Part shown: positions 5,938 to 7,060 of the stretch, piece after piece
Numbering within the stretch: the stretch's first letter is position 1
Layout of the letters: each line of letters opens with the position of its first letter
NCBI GenBank assembly: GCA_003176035.1
Contig: PSRL01000108.1
Coordinates: 1 to 7,060, forward strand
Direction of reading: 5' to 3'
Source of the DNA: Verrucomicrobiota bacterium
Lineage (GTDB): Bacteria > Verrucomicrobiota > Verrucomicrobiia > Chthoniobacterales > Xiphinematobacteraceae
DNA length: 7,060 bases
Notes under the pieces: generated by a model
What the model was told of the DNA's origin: nothing
The model's input: the letters and a program-made list of their open reading frames with translations, nothing else
The model's database searches: none
Program-made: the position numbers and the translations under genes

Positions 5938-5966
5938 TTGACGCGTCGCCGGACGTGGGGTAGATT
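5938..5966 (+). promoter_or_regulatory. Sigma-70-type promoter of the ParB-like gene, probably leaderless
   Basis: TTGACG (5938-5943) and TAGATT (5961-5966) are separated by exactly 17 bp. The ATG begins 6 nt after the -10 box, so a start site 6-8 nt downstream would fall at or within the first codon and leave no 5' leader. No Shine-Dalgarno is seen at normal spacing, which agrees with leaderless translation. Confidence 0.6.
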
Positions 5967-5972
5967 GGCTAC

Positions 5973-6746
5973 ATGAACACCGATTGGAGGAAATTGGAGG
6001 CGCACCCGGAAGCGGAGTTGTTTCCGCTCCTAGACTCTTGGCACTTGGCAAACCTAGCGGTTGACATTGAGGAAAACGGTCAGCAAATCCCGATCACGCT
6101 CACAAACGAAGAGACGCCCCGGATTTTGGACGGACGAAACCGTATGGAAGCTTTGCGGATATTGGCGGCCAAGGGGAAAGAGATAGAGCCGAAGACTGAG
6201 ATTTACACCGGCCCGCTAACGCCGGGAGAATTTGTCCGCTCCCGGAACCTAGAGCGGAGACACCTTACGGAAGTATGGCAAATCAACAACGCGCAAAAGC
6301 TAGTATCGAAAGAGCGGAAAGCTGCACAGGAGCGGATGAGGGCGGGCAAGCCCGCACAAGAGGGAGCGGGCAAGGTCACGGAGAAGATAGCGGAGCAAGT
6401 GGGCATGTCTCCACGGAAGCTGGAAATGGGCCTCCGTGTTAAGAAGGAATGCCCTGAGATATTCGCAAAAATCGGCACCAAGGAAGTTCCCACGATAAAT
6501 GCCGCATACGCCAAACTTCCCCCCAAGAAGACGAAGCGCGAAGAGAGCGACGAAGACCGCGCGTTTGCAGCGAACCTGCGCCAATTCTTCGTAAATGCAA
6601 ACAGGCTGGAACACGAGGCCCGGAATTTGAAACTCGACATTCAGGACTCCCCTGACCTGAATGACGAAGATCGCAGGAGTTATTTGAACCTGGTGATATC
6701 GCTCCGGGGTCACCTGAACAAGATCGAGCGCAAATTAACGGAGTAA
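5973..6746 (+). CDS. ParB/sulfiredoxin-domain protein (phage or mobile-element type)
   Basis: A 257-aa predicted DNA-binding protein of the ParB N-terminal-domain family. Residues 11-62 carry HPEAELFPLLD, LAVDIEENGQQIPITL and RILDGRNRMEAL, the family pattern of hPxxxxFP, LaxdIxxxGQxxPI and LDGRNRxxA. VRSRNLERRHLT (88-99) matches the xxNxxRRhLT element. A helix-turn-helix-like stretch VTEKIAEQVGMSPRKLEMGL (135-154) follows, then a charged, helical C-terminal part (about 185-257) likely to be coiled. In canonical ParB the GERR motif is used for CTP binding; here that position reads RNLERRH, so CTPase activity is unclear. No ParA neighbours it in the window, so this is not evidently a chromosome-partition ParB. 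Such orphan proteins are common in prophages and integrative elements as regulators or nuclease-like proteins. The promoter at 5938-5966 drives it, and the next gene starts 3 nt after its stop. Confidence 0.82.
   Translation: MNTDWRKLEAHPEAELFPLLDSWHLANLAVDIEENGQQIPITLTNEETPRILDGRNRMEALRILAAKGKEIEPKTEIYTGPLTPGEFVRSRNLERRHLTEVWQINNAQKLVSKERKAAQERMRAGKPAQEGAGKVTEKIAEQVGMSPRKLEMGLRVKKECPEIFAKIGTKEVPTINAAYAKLPPKKTKREESDEDRAFAANLRQFFVNANRLEHEARNLKLDIQDSPDLNDEDRRSYLNLVISLRGHLNKIERKLTE
6740..6743 (+). promoter_or_regulatory. Ribosome binding site of the truncated last gene
   Basis: GGAG ending 6 nt before the ATG at 6750. It overlaps the last codons of the ParB-like gene and supports a real, co-transcribed reading frame that the window cuts off. 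Confidence 0.6.
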
Positions 6747-6749
6747 GTC

Positions 6750-7060
6750 ATGGTCAGCACACAAAAACGTGAGATGAAAAACGTTAGCAGGCAGAAACTG
6801 GCGGCGGAAAACATGACCCGTGTTGGAAAAATTGTGCGTGCTTTGCAGTCGGGTCAACTCAAGAGCGAGTTACGCACCGTTCAAGAGTCAATTCATTTGG
6901 CCCGAGGTCTCTACACACAGATTGAGTCGCAGGGGTTCAAGCACAACAACGATTTCGCGGTCCACATCGCTTACTTGACCCCGGACCTATCAATGCTCTT
7001 TACGAGGAAGTTTGAGCCGGGCGAGAAAGAGGCCGCGCAAATCCAGGCCGACCTATCGGG
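6750..7060 (+). CDS. Hypothetical protein, 3' end outside window
   Basis: An open frame of at least 103 codons starts 3 nt after the ParB-like stop, with GGAG at proper spacing, and has no stop before the window ends. The visible part begins MVSTQKREMKNVSRQKLAAE and continues through RVGKIVRALQSGQLKSEL (about 24-41) and VHIAYLTPDLSMLFTRKF (about 72-89). It is rich in Lys, Arg, Glu and Gln, probably helical and soluble, with no signal peptide or membrane segment seen. I recognise no family. The tight spacing makes it part of the ParB-like operon, so it is likely another gene of the same mobile element. Confidence 0.6.
   Translation, partial: MVSTQKREMKNVSRQKLAAENMTRVGKIVRALQSGQLKSELRTVQESIHLARGLYTQIESQGFKHNNDFAVHIAYLTPDLSMLFTRKFEPGEKEAAQIQADLS

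Larger units (their letters stand above)
5549..5972. other. Gene-free stretch with repeat, possible remnant and promoter
   Basis: No convincing intact gene lies in these 424 bp. From left to right they hold a REP-like inverted repeat (5612-5652), a stretch whose - strand start resembles the N-terminus of HNH-associated proteins (5664-5813), a pair of AGGTC direct repeats (5923-5937) and a strong promoter for the ParB-like gene (5938-5966). Short open frames on both strands here lack ribosome sites. Confidence 0.6.

Noticed and set aside
5549..5972. tRNA gene or attachment site in the gene-free stretch
   Set aside because: No cloverleaf arms, no T-loop GTTCRA with matching stems, and no direct repeat of att type were found by eye.
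6203..6713. Two - strand open frames of 137 and 145 codons antisense to the ParB-like gene
   Set aside because: The + strand frame carries the full ParB-domain motif series; the antisense products match nothing and have no start signals.

Overview
The window looks like bacterial accessory DNA, with a defence and nucleotide-metabolism island on the left and centre and a ParB-like gene of prophage or integrative-element type on the right. Base composition is near 50% G+C by eye. Genes are tightly packed with ATGA overlaps. One intergenic repeat (GGATCCTTCGACAAGCTC...ATGAC) resembles dispersed repeats I associate with Acidobacteriota and some other soil or aquatic phyla. I would tentatively place the source in such a lineage, with low confidence.

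Left module, + strand, 1-2824. Four genes are spaced by -4, +2 and +3 nt. They encode a P-loop nucleotide kinase of the UPF0200/dNMP-kinase-like type (5' end possibly outside the window), a class I SAM-dependent methyltransferase of the TehB/thiopurine-methyltransferase type, a SIR2-family predicted NADase, and a HAM1/ITPase-fold protein. The adjacent SIR2 + HAM1 pair is the sensor-effector core of the Kongming anti-phage system. There, as I recall it, the deaminase KomA and a phage dNMP kinase make dITP, which activates the KomB(HAM1)-KomC(SIR2) complex to destroy NAD+. Here no deaminase is visible. A kinase and a methyltransferase occupy the upstream positions, and the HAM1 protein has lost the catalytic Asp of its signature (EHAGL instead of EDxGL). 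This suggests a variant in which a modified, perhaps methylated, nucleotide is the alarm signal. It is the main candidate for an undescribed system.

Central module, - strand, 4586-2887, convergent with the first. A two-gene operon with a 4-nt overlap encodes a dCTP deaminase/dUTPase-fold protein and a flavin-dependent thymidylate synthase (ThyX). The first protein lacks the usual deaminase residues and carries a transmembrane helix and a C-terminal coiled coil. The ThyX has an altered signature motif. Both folds bind pyrimidine deoxynucleotides, so two modules dealing with dNTPs lie back to back. Whether they act together is not shown by the sequence.

Right part, + strand, 4832-7060. A helical hypothetical protein resembling the DUF5677/HEPN-like group is followed by a 424-bp gene-free stretch. 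That stretch holds a REP-like inverted repeat, a possible gene remnant and a well-formed promoter. The promoter (TTGACG-17-TAGATT) lies so close to the ATG of the ParB/sulfiredoxin-domain gene that its transcript is probably leaderless. A tightly coupled gene of unknown function runs off the right edge. No tRNA, rRNA, CRISPR array, transposase or integrase gene was found.
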